The position numbers and the translations under genes are program-made. DNA of 64,000 nucleotides, taken from positions 1,209,001 through 1,273,000 of the forward strand of contig NC_015580.1 of the NCBI RefSeq assembly GCF_000253255.1. Direction: 5' to 3'. Shown here in pieces: positions 26,263-34,918 of this stretch (its first letter is position 1; every line of letters begins with the position of its first letter). Under the pieces are notes generated by a model that worked only from the letters and a program-made list of their open reading frames with translations, did not search any database and was not told the origin of the DNA. This DNA is from Novosphingobium sp. PP1Y (GTDB lineage Bacteria; Pseudomonadota; Alphaproteobacteria; Sphingomonadales; Sphingomonadaceae).

Positions 26263-27030
26263 ATGGCGCAAGTGACACTGTACCACTGGGAGCCGAATGC
26301 CAATTCAGGCAAGCCGATGTTGACCCTGATGGAGAAGGGTGTCGAATTCGATAGTCACTACATCGATATGCTGGAGTTCGATCAGCATCGTCCTGAATAC
26401 CTGGCAATCAATCCGCAGGGCACGATACCGGCCATGACGCATGGTTCCCGGGTCCTGGTCGAGAGCACGGCGATCATGGAATATGTGAACGAGGAGTTCT
26501 CCGGGCCGGACCTCATGCCGAAGGATGCGCTGGATCGCTGGCGGGTCCGCTGGTGGATGAAATTCATGGATCAGTGGCTGGCGCCGAGTTTCTCGATGAT
26601 TGGCTGGAGCGTCTTTGTCGGCCCGATGGTTCGCCAGCGGGATCCGGCCGAACTCGAAGCGGCGATTGAGCGCATTCCCTTGCCCGAGCGGCGCGTGTCC
26701 TGGCGCAAGGCAATCCACGGCACGTTTTCCGAAGCGGAGATCGGCGAAAGCCAACGGCGCGTGGCCCTGGGTATCGGCATGTTGGAACAAGAACTGGGCA
26801 AGCGCGAGTGGCTTGCCAGCGACGCCTATAGCCTCGCAGATATCAACGGCTTCAATCTTGCCTACGCCATCCCGCTCTCACAACCGTCACTTTGCAACGA
26901 TGAAAGGACGCCCAATCTCCTGCGCTGGCTGCGGGCGGTCTATGCCCGGCCGGCCGTGAAGAAATGCTGGGCCTTGGGCCGGACCGACATGGTGAAGCGT
27001 GTCGCCATTCTCGACGGGGAGCAGATCTGA
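26263..27030 (+). CDS. Beta-etherase-like glutathione S-transferase, LigF-related (BaeAB-like pair, first gene)
   Basis: A 255-residue GST. Thioredoxin-fold N-terminus with WEPNANSGKP, which matches the GPGANSLKP glutathione-binding turn of LigF, and INPQGTIPA; the C-terminal domain has WMKFMDQWLAPSFSMIGW, matching the WTKWVDEYFCWCVSTIGW helix of LigF. The family displaces a phenol from the beta carbon of an alpha-keto aryl ether with glutathione. The gene abuts a second, divergent GST by a one-base overlap. N. aromaticivorans has a heterodimeric beta-etherase BaeAB made from two adjacent GST genes, and this pair has the same layout. GGGAGA precedes the ATG by eight bases. Confidence 0.85.
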   Translation: MAQVTLYHWEPNANSGKPMLTLMEKGVEFDSHYIDMLEFDQHRPEYLAINPQGTIPAMTHGSRVLVESTAIMEYVNEEFSGPDLMPKDALDRWRVRWWMKFMDQWLAPSFSMIGWSVFVGPMVRQRDPAELEAAIERIPLPERRVSWRKAIHGTFSEAEIGESQRRVALGIGMLEQELGKREWLASDAYSLADINGFNLAYAIPLSQPSLCNDERTPNLLRWLRAVYARPAVKKCWALGRTDMVKRVAILDGEQI

Positions 27031-27812
27031 TGGCGATGATTCTCTACCATGGAGCGCCCAATGGCCCGTCGCTGATCGTGCTGGCGGCCCTTGCCGAAAC
27101 CGGCGTGGCCGTTGAACGGCGCCGGATCGATTTGCTTGCCGGTGACCGGCACGTCCTGCCCGGCATCAGTGAACCGGTGGCCCTGAACATGGGCATCGAA
27201 GGGGAAGGCCCTGTGCTGGTGGTCGATGGCGAGGCGATGACCGATGCCGTCTTCCTGGCGCAGTATTTCGACGAGCTTTCGGAGAAGGCCTCGCTCCAGC
27301 CAAGCGATCCCTATGCGCACTGGGAGATGATGATGTGGTGCCGCCAGATCACCGAGCGCCTGTCTCCGGCTGCGGCCCTGCTGGGCAATGTCGAATTCTC
27401 GCAGGAAACTCTCGGGGCGATGTCGGATGAACAGTTCGAGGAACTGACGGATCGAATCGTTAGTGCAGACCTGCGTTCGCGCTGGGAGATCCTGCGCGAC
27501 GGTGCGGTGGATCTTGCGCAGATTACAGACAGTCGGACCAAGGTCCTGCAGGCCGTCGAGCGCTGTGAGCAGCAGCTCGGTGACGGGCGCGAATGGCTCA
27601 TGGGCGAACTGACAATCGCTGATCTCACCACTTTCGCCTGGCTTGCGGGAATGGAGCAGGTCCTTCCCGAGTCTTTCCGGGACAAGCCGCTGACGACGGC
27701 CTGGCTACAGCGCGTTCGCTCTCGTCCCGCTGTGGCCTCTGCCCTCGCCGATGGCGGGGCTCGAGCCGCGACGTTCTGGGCTCCCGGTCCGGAGATCAAC
27801 CGCTGGGGATGA
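27030..27812 (+). CDS. Divergent GST, second gene of a BaeAB-like beta-etherase pair
   Basis: A 260-residue GST-fold protein. The N-terminus (MAMILYHGAPNGPSLIVLAALAETGV) is a thioredoxin-fold start with NGPS at the position of the glutathione-binding Asn/Ser turn; the Glu-Ser pair usually binding glutathione is replaced by DAVF. The helical domain ends in WLQRVRSRPAVASALADGG, as in GSTs. Stop TGA of the first GST shares a base with this ATG, so the two are made together. The divergent active-site turn suggests a partner subunit or a different stereochemistry. It could also act alone as a separate GST. Confidence 0.78.
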   Translation: MAMILYHGAPNGPSLIVLAALAETGVAVERRRIDLLAGDRHVLPGISEPVALNMGIEGEGPVLVVDGEAMTDAVFLAQYFDELSEKASLQPSDPYAHWEMMMWCRQITERLSPAAALLGNVEFSQETLGAMSDEQFEELTDRIVSADLRSRWEILRDGAVDLAQITDSRTKVLQAVERCEQQLGDGREWLMGELTIADLTTFAWLAGMEQVLPESFRDKPLTTAWLQRVRSRPAVASALADGGARAATFWAPGPEINRWG

Positions 27813-27886
27813 CCGTGCGTCGCCCCGAATAAATCCATAAAATCATGATCCGGGACAGCAGTTGGCCGGAATGCGGGAAGAGTGAA

Positions 27887-30034
27887 ATGGTTGCGAAGGG
27901 TTTCTCGTTGCTGGCGGTTGTCGTGTCGGGGACATGTCTGGCCCTGTCAGGCTGCGGAATGGGTCTCGCCAATGGCTCGGAGGATCTTGCCCGCGACGGC
28001 GTCAACGGGAAACTCATCGCTGAGGGAGCGAATGATGCCTGGCCTTCTTATGGGCGTACCTACGACGAACAGCGCTATTCGCCGCTGACCGACATCAACA
28101 GGCAGAACGTCAAGGATCTCGGTCTTGCCTGGTTTGCGGATCTTGATACCTCCAGAGGCCAGGAAGCGACGCCGCTGGTGATCGATGGCGTCATCTACAT
28201 CTCCACGGCCTGGTCCAAGGTCAAAGCCTATGATGCGGTGACGGGCAAGGAACTGTGGGCCTTCGATCCGGAGGTTCCCGGCAAGGCGGGCGTCAATGGC
28301 TGCTGCGACGTGGTCAATCGCGGACTGGCGGCCTGGGGCGACAAGTTGTTCCTGGGAACCTTCGACGGGCGCCTCATCGCTCTCGATCGCAAGAGTGGAA
28401 AGACGCTATGGAGTCAGGTTACCGTCGACCAGAGCCAGCCCTATACGATCACCGGTGCCCCGCGCGTCATCGGCGGGAAAGTGATCATCGGCAATGGCGG
28501 GGCAGAGATGGGCGTGCGCGGGTACGTCACGGCCTATGACGCTCAGACCGGCAAACAGGCCTGGCGCTTCTATACGGTGCCCGACCAGCCCGGAAAGAAT
28601 AGCGAGAAATATCTGAAGGACGCCGAGAAGACCTGGAACGGGAAGTGGTGGGCCGAAGGCGGTGGCGGCACGGTCTGGGATTCGATGGCCTACGATCCCG
28701 AACTCGATCTGCTCTATATTGGCGTCGGCAATGGCAGCCCGTGGAATCACGGCATCCGGTCGGAAGGCAAGGGCGACAATCTCTATCTTTCATCGATCGT
28801 CGCGGTCCGCCCGGAAACCGGGGAATATGTCTGGCATTTCCAGGAAACGCCGGGAGAAACCTGGGACTTCACGGCGACGCAGCACATCATGCTTGCCGAC
28901 CTCGAGATCGACGGAAAAATTCGCAAGGTGCTGATGCAGGCGCCCAAGAATGGCTTTTTCTACGTGATCGACCGCGAGACGGGTGAGTTCATATCGGGCA
29001 AGAACTTCGTGCCGGTCAATTGGGCCAGCGGCCTCGATCCGAAGAGCGGCCGGCCGATCGAGAACCCCGAGGCGCGGTATTACAAGACCGGTCGCCCATG
29101 GATCGGATCGCCGGGTGCAGGCGGGGCACACTCGTGGCATCCGATGGCATGGGACCCGAAGGAGAAGCTGGTATTCATTCCGGCCCAGATCGCAGCCTTC
29201 CCCTATTTTGCGGACAAGGACTGGAAGCCGGCGAAGAAGGGATTCAATACCGGCGTCGACATGTCCGCCGGGGCCATGCCGGCCGATCGCAAGGTCCGCG
29301 CCGGAGCCGAACAGGCGACGCAGGGCGTCCTGATCGCCTGGGACCCGGTGGCACAGAAGGAGCGCTGGCGGGTCACATTCCCCAGCGCCAATAACGGTGG
29401 CCTCCTGGCGACCGGCGGTGGACTTGTGTTTCAGGGCAACATGAAAAGCGAAATGGCGGCCTACGCCACCGATACGGGGGCCAAGCTGTGGTCCTATCCG
29501 GTCCAGACGGGCGTGGTAGCCCCGCCGGTGACCTACAAGATCGGCGATACGCAGTATCTGGCCGTGGTCGCGGGGTGGGGCGGCATCTGGGCCCTCGCAC
29601 CGGGGCTGCTGTCGCAGGACGGTGGGCCGGTGCACAATGTCAGCCGGCTTCTCGTCTTCAAGCTCGGCGGGAAGGCCAAGCTTCCTGCAAGCCCGCCGGT
29701 CAATCAGATGCCGATCGATCCGCCGCCCTTCACCGGCACGATGCAGCAGGTGAAGAGGGGCGCTTATCGCTATGGTCGCTTTTGCGGAACCTGCCACGGT
29801 GATGCGGCCATTGGCGGCGGCCTGCTGCCCGATCTGCGTCGCTCTGCGATCGTTGCAGACAAGGCGGCTTTCCAGACCGTGGTCCATGACGGTGCCCTCG
29901 AAGCCAACGGCATGGTCAGTTTCGCCAATGTGCTGAACCCCGATGAAATCGAGGCAGTCCGCCAATACGTCATCCATCGTGCGAACGAGGATCGCGATCT
30001 CGACGCGGGATCCGCCAAGACGGCTAGCCGATGA
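27887..30034 (+). CDS. PQQ-dependent dehydrogenase with C-terminal cytochrome c domain, lipoprotein (second)
   Basis: A 715-residue quinohemoprotein-type dehydrogenase related to the one at 14635. A lipoprotein signal (CLALSGCG) begins it; ATG 27887 fits this signal better than the upstream ATG 27845. The propeller contains GCCDVVNRG (adjacent cysteines near PQQ), GGGGTVWDSMAYDP and TWDFTATQ with the catalytic aspartate. The heme motif CGTCH is near residue 634 and a Met-containing segment (ANGMVSF) follows. It overlaps the next gene by ATGA. Because it follows the beta-etherase pair, oxidation of the gamma-alcohol released from aryl ethers is an attractive but unproven role. Confidence 0.87.
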   Translation: MVAKGFSLLAVVVSGTCLALSGCGMGLANGSEDLARDGVNGKLIAEGANDAWPSYGRTYDEQRYSPLTDINRQNVKDLGLAWFADLDTSRGQEATPLVIDGVIYISTAWSKVKAYDAVTGKELWAFDPEVPGKAGVNGCCDVVNRGLAAWGDKLFLGTFDGRLIALDRKSGKTLWSQVTVDQSQPYTITGAPRVIGGKVIIGNGGAEMGVRGYVTAYDAQTGKQAWRFYTVPDQPGKNSEKYLKDAEKTWNGKWWAEGGGGTVWDSMAYDPELDLLYIGVGNGSPWNHGIRSEGKGDNLYLSSIVAVRPETGEYVWHFQETPGETWDFTATQHIMLADLEIDGKIRKVLMQAPKNGFFYVIDRETGEFISGKNFVPVNWASGLDPKSGRPIENPEARYYKTGRPWIGSPGAGGAHSWHPMAWDPKEKLVFIPAQIAAFPYFADKDWKPAKKGFNTGVDMSAGAMPADRKVRAGAEQATQGVLIAWDPVAQKERWRVTFPSANNGGLLATGGGLVFQGNMKSEMAAYATDTGAKLWSYPVQTGVVAPPVTYKIGDTQYLAVVAGWGGIWALAPGLLSQDGGPVHNVSRLLVFKLGGKAKLPASPPVNQMPIDPPPFTGTMQQVKRGAYRYGRFCGTCHGDAAIGGGLLPDLRRSAIVADKAAFQTVVHDGALEANGMVSFANVLNPDEIEAVRQYVIHRANEDRDLDAGSAKTASR

Positions 30035-30903
30035 CCATCGACGTAAAGGCGATCCGTGCGATCGACGTTCATGTCCACGCCGAAGTGTCCTGTCATGATC
30101 CCGAGGATCCGGTCATGGCCCAGTTCTTCGATGCTGCCTCGGCCTATTTCAAGGCGCCGCGCGAACGTCCCAAGATGCCCGAAATCGCAGAGATCTACAG
30201 GCGCCAGAATATCGCTTTCTGCCTGTTTACGGTCGATGCGGAGAGTGGTCTGGGAGCGCGCCGGGTGTCCAACTACGAAGTTGCGGACTTCGCCGCGCAA
30301 CATGCGGACATCTGCCTGCCGTTCGCTTCGATCGATCCGCGCAAGGGCAAGCTCGGAGCTCGCGAAGCGCGCGATCTTGTCGAGAACCACGGCGTGCGGG
30401 GATTCAAGTTCCATCACATCGTGCAGGACTGTCACCCGGCCGATCGCGTCGGCTATCCGATATACGAGGTCATCGCCGAATTCGGATTGCCGGCCATATT
30501 CCACACCGGGCATTCCGGCATGGGCACGGGGATGCGCGGCGGCGGAGGGCTACGCCTGAAATACGGCCGCCCCATGCTGGTGGACGATATCGCGGCGGAC
30601 TTTCCCGACATGAAGATCATCCTGGCCCACCCCAGCTGGCCTTGGGTGGATGAGAGCCTGTCGATGGCCTTGCACAAGGAGAACGTCTTCATCGACCTCT
30701 CGGGCTGGAGCCCCCGGTACTTTCCGCCCCAGATCGTACGCTACGCCAACGGGCAACTTTCGGGCAAAATGATGTTCGGTTCGGATTTCCCCTTGATCCG
30801 GCCTGACAAGTGGATCGAGGCGGCTCGCGATATCGGTTTCAAGGAAAGCGTCATGGCCGGGATCATGAAGGACAATGCGGTCAGAGTGCTCGGCCTTGAC
30901 TGA
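30031..30903 (+). CDS. Amidohydrolase_2 family metal-dependent hydrolase or decarboxylase
   Basis: A 290-residue TIM-barrel protein. Metal-binding features are DVHVHAE (HxH near residue 15), FKFHH near 128, FHTGH near 158, ILAHPSWPW near 198 and FGSDFP near 250, the ACMSD/LigW-type pattern. The family includes non-oxidative aromatic-acid decarboxylases and lactone or ring-cleavage-product hydrolases. It is only distantly like LigW at 51186. It overlaps the PQQ-dehydrogenase gene by ATGA, so it may act on that enzyme's product. Confidence 0.8.
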   Translation: MTIDVKAIRAIDVHVHAEVSCHDPEDPVMAQFFDAASAYFKAPRERPKMPEIAEIYRRQNIAFCLFTVDAESGLGARRVSNYEVADFAAQHADICLPFASIDPRKGKLGAREARDLVENHGVRGFKFHHIVQDCHPADRVGYPIYEVIAEFGLPAIFHTGHSGMGTGMRGGGGLRLKYGRPMLVDDIAADFPDMKIILAHPSWPWVDESLSMALHKENVFIDLSGWSPRYFPPQIVRYANGQLSGKMMFGSDFPLIRPDKWIEAARDIGFKESVMAGIMKDNAVRVLGLD

Positions 30904-30928
30904 CCGCGCTTCAGCATCGTCTCGCTGG

Positions 30929-31720
30929 ATGCCGTTTTCGGACCGTCACGTTGTCATTACCGGCGCGTCGAGCGGCATCGGAAGAGCGACGGCTCAGTGC
31001 ATTTCCGCGCAAGCAGGGCGTGTGACCTTGCTGGCGCGCCGTGCCGAGCGTCTCGAAGCGCTGGCCGCTTCTCTGGGGGAGGGGGCTGCGTGGCATGCGG
31101 TCGATGTGTCTGACAGCGAAGCATTGATTGTCGCGATCGACCGGGCCGTCGCGGTTAACGGTCCAATCGACGGCCTTTTCCTCAACGCCGGAACCGGGGG
31201 GACCTTCGCCCCGGTGGAGAGTTACCCGGACAGTGATTTCATGCATGTCATGCAGGTCAATCTCCTGTCTGCGTTTCGCGCTATCGCTCATGTGCTGCCG
31301 ATGATGAAGGAACGGGGGAAGGGCGCTATACTCGTCATTGGAAGTCTGGCGAGTGAGCGCGGCATGGCGAACAACGCGGCCTACGTTGCATCGAAGCACG
31401 GACTTCTCGGGCTTGCGCGCGCCGTGGCTTTGGAGGCGGCTCCCTTCGGCGTGAGATGCAATTGCATCGTTCCCGGCTTTATCGAGACCGAGATGTTCGA
31501 CGCCTTGCCGGATGAGGCCATGTCGCAGCTGGCGTCCCGCATCCCGCAAGGCCGCACCGGCCGCGCCGAGGAACTGGCCGGTGTCGCTGCATTCCTGCTC
31601 TCCGATGCCGCATCGCACGTGACGGGACAGAGCCTTGCGGTAGATGGCGGCGTGCTCGGGACCCTGTCTGTCCAGGCGAACGCGCCTTCGCTTGCCCGCC
31701 TTACTCGTCGAAGAAGTTGA
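30929..31720 (+). CDS. Short-chain dehydrogenase/reductase (SDR)
   Basis: A classical SDR of about 263 residues: GASSGIG at the cofactor turn, NAGTGG in the fourth strand, catalytic YVASK, and VTGQSLAVDGG near the end, the latter typical of the FabG-like branch rather than LigD. No clear ribosome-binding site decides the start; ATG 30929 gives MPFSDRHVVITGAS. The frame overlaps the end of the convergent VOC gene by 20 bases. It is the last gene of the unit starting with the TonB receptor; substrate unknown. Confidence 0.82.
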   Translation: MPFSDRHVVITGASSGIGRATAQCISAQAGRVTLLARRAERLEALAASLGEGAAWHAVDVSDSEALIVAIDRAVAVNGPIDGLFLNAGTGGTFAPVESYPDSDFMHVMQVNLLSAFRAIAHVLPMMKERGKGAILVIGSLASERGMANNAAYVASKHGLLGLARAVALEAAPFGVRCNCIVPGFIETEMFDALPDEAMSQLASRIPQGRTGRAEELAGVAAFLLSDAASHVTGQSLAVDGGVLGTLSVQANAPSLARLTRRRS

Positions 31721-32138
31721 GTTCGAGCAGGACGCCGTCCGGATCATGGACGAAGATCTGGCGCAGGCCGATGCTTCGGATAACATTGCTTTCGTAGCGG
31801 AGTCCGCGGTCTTCCAGGCGATCCCGGATCTCATCGAAACCTTCGCAGCGAAGAGCAATGTGGTGGAGCGCCCCGGTCGGTCCCGGTCTCATGTCCCGGT
31901 CCATGGCGCGCGGCACGTCTTGTGCATTCAGGTGAAGGATGGGGCGCTCATCGCTGTTGTAGATCCAGCGCGCCATCTCCCGGGTGAGCGGGGCCGGCGG
32001 AGCGCAGCTCTCCAGCGAAAGGACATCGCGGTAGAATGCCTCGCTTCGATCGAGGTCGGAGACGATCACGTTGAAGTGATCGAGAGCGACGACGCGGGCG
32101 CGAATCCGCGTCTCGAAAGCCATGAAGGGGCTGTTCAT
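31701..32138 (-). CDS. VOC-family (glyoxalase/bleomycin-resistance fold) protein
   Basis: A single-module-length VOC protein of 145 residues. Metal-ligand positions are suggested by DHFNVIVSDLDRSEAFYRDVL (His near 21), ALHHIALRC (His near 92) and a C-terminal DPDGVLLELNFFDE (Glu near 140). VOC enzymes include extradiol dioxygenases, epimerases and lyases; a single domain of this size cannot be assigned further. The start overlaps the LigD-like SDR stop by ATGA, making it the last gene of a three-gene minus-strand unit after the BKACE and SDR genes. Confidence 0.82.
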   Translation of the reverse strand: MNSPFMAFETRIRARVVALDHFNVIVSDLDRSEAFYRDVLSLESCAPPAPLTREMARWIYNSDERPILHLNAQDVPRAMDRDMRPGPTGALHHIALRCEGFDEIRDRLEDRGLRYESNVIRSIGLRQIFVHDPDGVLLELNFFDE

Positions 32139-33034
32139 GCCGCTTCCTCCTGCTTCCGTTCGCCACCGGGCACGCCCCGGGCAACGCGGCGATCAAAGTC
32201 CGGATCGTCTTCGGGCCGCGCAAGTGCGCTCATGACCCTGGCGTGGATATCCTCCAGAGCGCCGCGGAATTCGGCGTAGGGGAGGATGTACAGCTGGTCT
32301 TCCTGCACGCCCTTGAGCACGTGCTGGGCCAGTGTTTCGGGCTCCATTCCGATTTCGATTACCTTTTTGAGGTGCTCGAACATGGCCGGGTCGGCCTGAT
32401 AGTAGCCGGTCTCGGCAAGATGCTTCGGCCGCGTCAGCAAGGCTTCATGGATATTGGTGTTCACGGCCCCGGGACAGAGCAGTGATACGCCGATCCCGGT
32501 GCCGTCCAGATCGAGAGCCAGGGTCTCGGTCAGGCCGCGAACGGCCATCTTGGTGGTGCAGTAGATGCCGGTTCCCTTCAGCGCGACGAAAGCCGACATC
32601 GATGCGGTGTTGACGATGTGTCCGCCGTTGCCCCGCTCCACCATGCGCGGGACGAACGTGCGTATGCCGTTGATGACACCGCGAAGATTGACGTCGATCT
32701 GCCAGTCCCAGTCATCGTGCGTGGCATCCTGGATAGCGCCGAAATGAGATACGCCAGCGGTGTTGAAGAGCAGTTCGACCGGTCCCAGCTCTGCCTCCAC
32801 GTCGTCCGCGGCGCGCCGGTAGGCCTCGCGGTCGGTGATGTCGAGAAGGACCGGCATTACCGTGGCGTCGGTATTGGCGAAGTGGGCCATCGCCTCGTCG
32901 AGATGGTCCTGCCTGATGTCGGCAATGGCGATCCTGCAACCGGCCTTCGCGAAGACCTTGGCCTGGCCCAATGCCACGCCCGATCCGCCGCCTGTTATGA
33001 AGGCTGTGCGGCCTGCGACTTGTGTCATCTTCAC
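32135..33034 (-). CDS. LigD-like C-alpha dehydrogenase (SDR)
   Basis: An extended-length SDR of 299 residues of the LigD/L/N/O group, which oxidise the benzylic (C-alpha) alcohol of beta-aryl ethers to the ketone that beta-etherases need. The segment GQAKVFAKAG after the GGGSGVA cofactor motif matches GQAKVFGQAG of LigD, and YCTTK is the catalytic Tyr/Lys motif. The C-terminal stretch (GMEPETLAQHVLKGVQEDQLYILPY) also follows LigD, which reads GLEPEKLAE. It lies 5.6 kb from ligF. The start may be ATG 33034 or 33028. Stereochemistry cannot be read from sequence. Confidence 0.85.
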   Translation of the reverse strand: MKMTQVAGRTAFITGGGSGVALGQAKVFAKAGCRIAIADIRQDHLDEAMAHFANTDATVMPVLLDITDREAYRRAADDVEAELGPVELLFNTAGVSHFGAIQDATHDDWDWQIDVNLRGVINGIRTFVPRMVERGNGGHIVNTASMSAFVALKGTGIYCTTKMAVRGLTETLALDLDGTGIGVSLLCPGAVNTNIHEALLTRPKHLAETGYYQADPAMFEHLKKVIEIGMEPETLAQHVLKGVQEDQLYILPYAEFRGALEDIHARVMSALARPEDDPDFDRRVARGVPGGERKQEEAA

Positions 33035-33057
33035 TCTCCCTTGAGCATCGTGTTTTT

Positions 33058-33945
33058 TCAGGCGTAGGCGTGGTTCTCCAGCCCGAGCATGTCGCGCGTT
33101 TCTGCGGCGCTTGAGACATCTGCCCCCAGGCGTTCGATCAGTTCGACCGCCCAGCGCACGTGAGCGGCGTTGTCGGGCGCCATAAGTCCCTTGCGCAGGT
33201 AGATCGTGTCTTCGAAACCAACGCGGACATGGCCGCCCAGGAGCACTGACTGCGCGGCCATGGGGTAGGAGTGACGGCTGATGCCGAAGCCGGTGAAATG
33301 TGCGCCTTTCGGGATCTGGTTGGATGCGTAGAGCATCGCTTCCGGTGTCGCCGGCAATCCGTACTTGGTACCGAGGACGAAGGAGAACGGCGCGTTGCTG
33401 GGTATCGCCCCTTTCGCCATGAGGTCATCGGCGAATACGAAGTCGCCTGCCTCGAAGCATTCGATCTCGGGCATGACCCCGGCATCCTGGATCATGTGGC
33501 CCATGCGGGTGATCATCGGATCGAGATTGATCGCGACACCGCCCCAGAGTTGCATGGTGCAGATGTCGAGCGTGCACATGTCCGGCTTGAGATCGAGAAT
33601 GTGTTCCAGCCTGCGCTCCGCCGTGAACATGAGCGTGCCTTCGCCGCATACGGCCGGATCTTCTTCGCTCTGCATCCAGTTGCAGCCCGGTCCGGTCGTG
33701 ACGTTGAGAATGACCTCGCGGTTCTTTTCGCGGATCAGGCCCACGACTTCGCGATAATCGTCGAGCGCCTGCGATGGTTCGCCGGTTTCGCGGTCGCGGA
33801 CATGGACGTGGATAATCGATGCACCCGCTTCGGCAGCTGCCAGGGCCTCATTGGCGACATGATCGGGCCGAAACGGAAAGTTGGGATGCTCCGGCATCGG
33901 TGAACTTCCTGTAACTGCGCATGTAATATAGACTTTTCGCGCCAA
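33058..33945 (-). CDS. Beta-keto acid cleavage enzyme (BKACE, DUF849)
   Basis: BKACEs use acetyl-CoA to split a beta-keto acid into acetoacetate and a new acyl-CoA. The protein has the family start KVYITCAVTGS, the zinc pair HVHVRD near residue 45, a late RVGFEDTIYL supplying the third ligand, and a length of about 295 residues. I place the start at TTG 33945: GAGGAG lies six bases upstream and the residues then align with family starts, whereas ATG 33993 adds 16 unaligned residues. In this setting the likely substrate is vanilloyl acetate, giving vanilloyl-CoA, the reaction attributed to VceA in SYK-6. Substrate is inferred. Confidence 0.87.
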   Translation of the reverse strand: MARKVYITCAVTGSSPMPEHPNFPFRPDHVANEALAAAEAGASIIHVHVRDRETGEPSQALDDYREVVGLIREKNREVILNVTTGPGCNWMQSEEDPAVCGEGTLMFTAERRLEHILDLKPDMCTLDICTMQLWGGVAINLDPMITRMGHMIQDAGVMPEIECFEAGDFVFADDLMAKGAIPSNAPFSFVLGTKYGLPATPEAMLYASNQIPKGAHFTGFGISRHSYPMAAQSVLLGGHVRVGFEDTIYLRKGLMAPDNAAHVRWAVELIERLGADVSSAAETRDMLGLENHAYA

Positions 33946-34078
33946 TCTCGCTCTCCTCGGTTCTTCTGATTTGCTGATTCGAGGGATTCGCAAATTCGGA
34001 AAGGTCGGAACAGACCAGCGCCTATCCTATCAGGTAAGGTAACTGGTTCAGGATGGCACTGGAGGAGGAAGCAGAACG

Positions 34079-34918
34079 ATGTCGCATCGCGAAGAGCTGT
34101 CGCGATTCCTGAAGTCCGCGCGCGGTCGGCTGAAGCCCGGCGATGTCGGACTCCCGCCGGGCGAGCGACGCCGTGCCAAGGGATTGCGGCGCGAGGAAGT
34201 CGCAGCGCTCGCCGGCATGAGCGTGACCTGGTACACCTGGTTCGAACAGGGCCGCGAAGTGCAGTTATCTGCGCCGATGATCGAACGGCTGGGCCGTACG
34301 CTGCACCTGACCGATACCGAGCGCGAATACCTCTTCGCGTTGGCACAACATCGCCCGCCGCCACTCGTTTCACGCTTCGATGAGACGATACGTCCTGGCA
34401 CGCAGCATCTGCTCGACCATCTCGCTATTCCGGCGCTCGTGATCGTCGAGGACTGGACGGTCGTGGGATGGAACTCCTTCGTTTCCGTCGCCTTTCGTGA
34501 CTACAGCGTTTTGCCGCGCAACGAACGCAACCTGTTCAAGATCCTGATGCTCAATGAGCGCTATCAGGCCGATCCCGATTTTTTCCGTGAAATGGGACAG
34601 CGCCTCACAGCCCGTTTCAAGTGGGATTATAGCCAGACCGCGCAGCCCGAAGTCTTCGACGAGATCATTGCCGAGATGACCGAGCGATCCGCGCTGTTCA
34701 GGGAGAGTTGGGAGCGTAGTGAGATCCGGGCTCACTTTGAGGGGATCAATTCCAGCTTCTTCCCGGAAATCGGAGAAATCTGGTTTCGGCACACGTCCTA
34801 TGCGATCGAGGAAGCCCCGAGCCAGCGCCTGATCCTGTTCGCGCCGAACGAGGAACGCGATGCCGTTCTGCTCGAACGTCTGCGCAAGCTCAAGCCGGAA
34901 CTGGATGTTCGAGCGTAG
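34079..34918 (+). CDS. XRE-type regulator with MmyB-like ligand-binding domain
   Basis: A 279-residue regulator. Helix-turn-helix at residues 30-80 (GLRREEVAALAGMSVTWYTWFEQGR), then the MmyB-like domain with GWNSFVSVAFRDYS and FEIWFRHTSYAIEEAPSQR-like blocks, the usual architecture in actinobacteria and proteobacteria. It is divergent from the BKACE gene across about 130 bases and overlaps the end of the convergent DHA2-type MFS gene by 29 bases. It is the only regulator gene in the 26-42 kb part, so it may control the LigF and VceAB-like units. Confidence 0.88.
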   Translation: MSHREELSRFLKSARGRLKPGDVGLPPGERRRAKGLRREEVAALAGMSVTWYTWFEQGREVQLSAPMIERLGRTLHLTDTEREYLFALAQHRPPPLVSRFDETIRPGTQHLLDHLAIPALVIVEDWTVVGWNSFVSVAFRDYSVLPRNERNLFKILMLNERYQADPDFFREMGQRLTARFKWDYSQTAQPEVFDEIIAEMTERSALFRESWERSEIRAHFEGINSSFFPEIGEIWFRHTSYAIEEAPSQRLILFAPNEERDAVLLERLRKLKPELDVRA

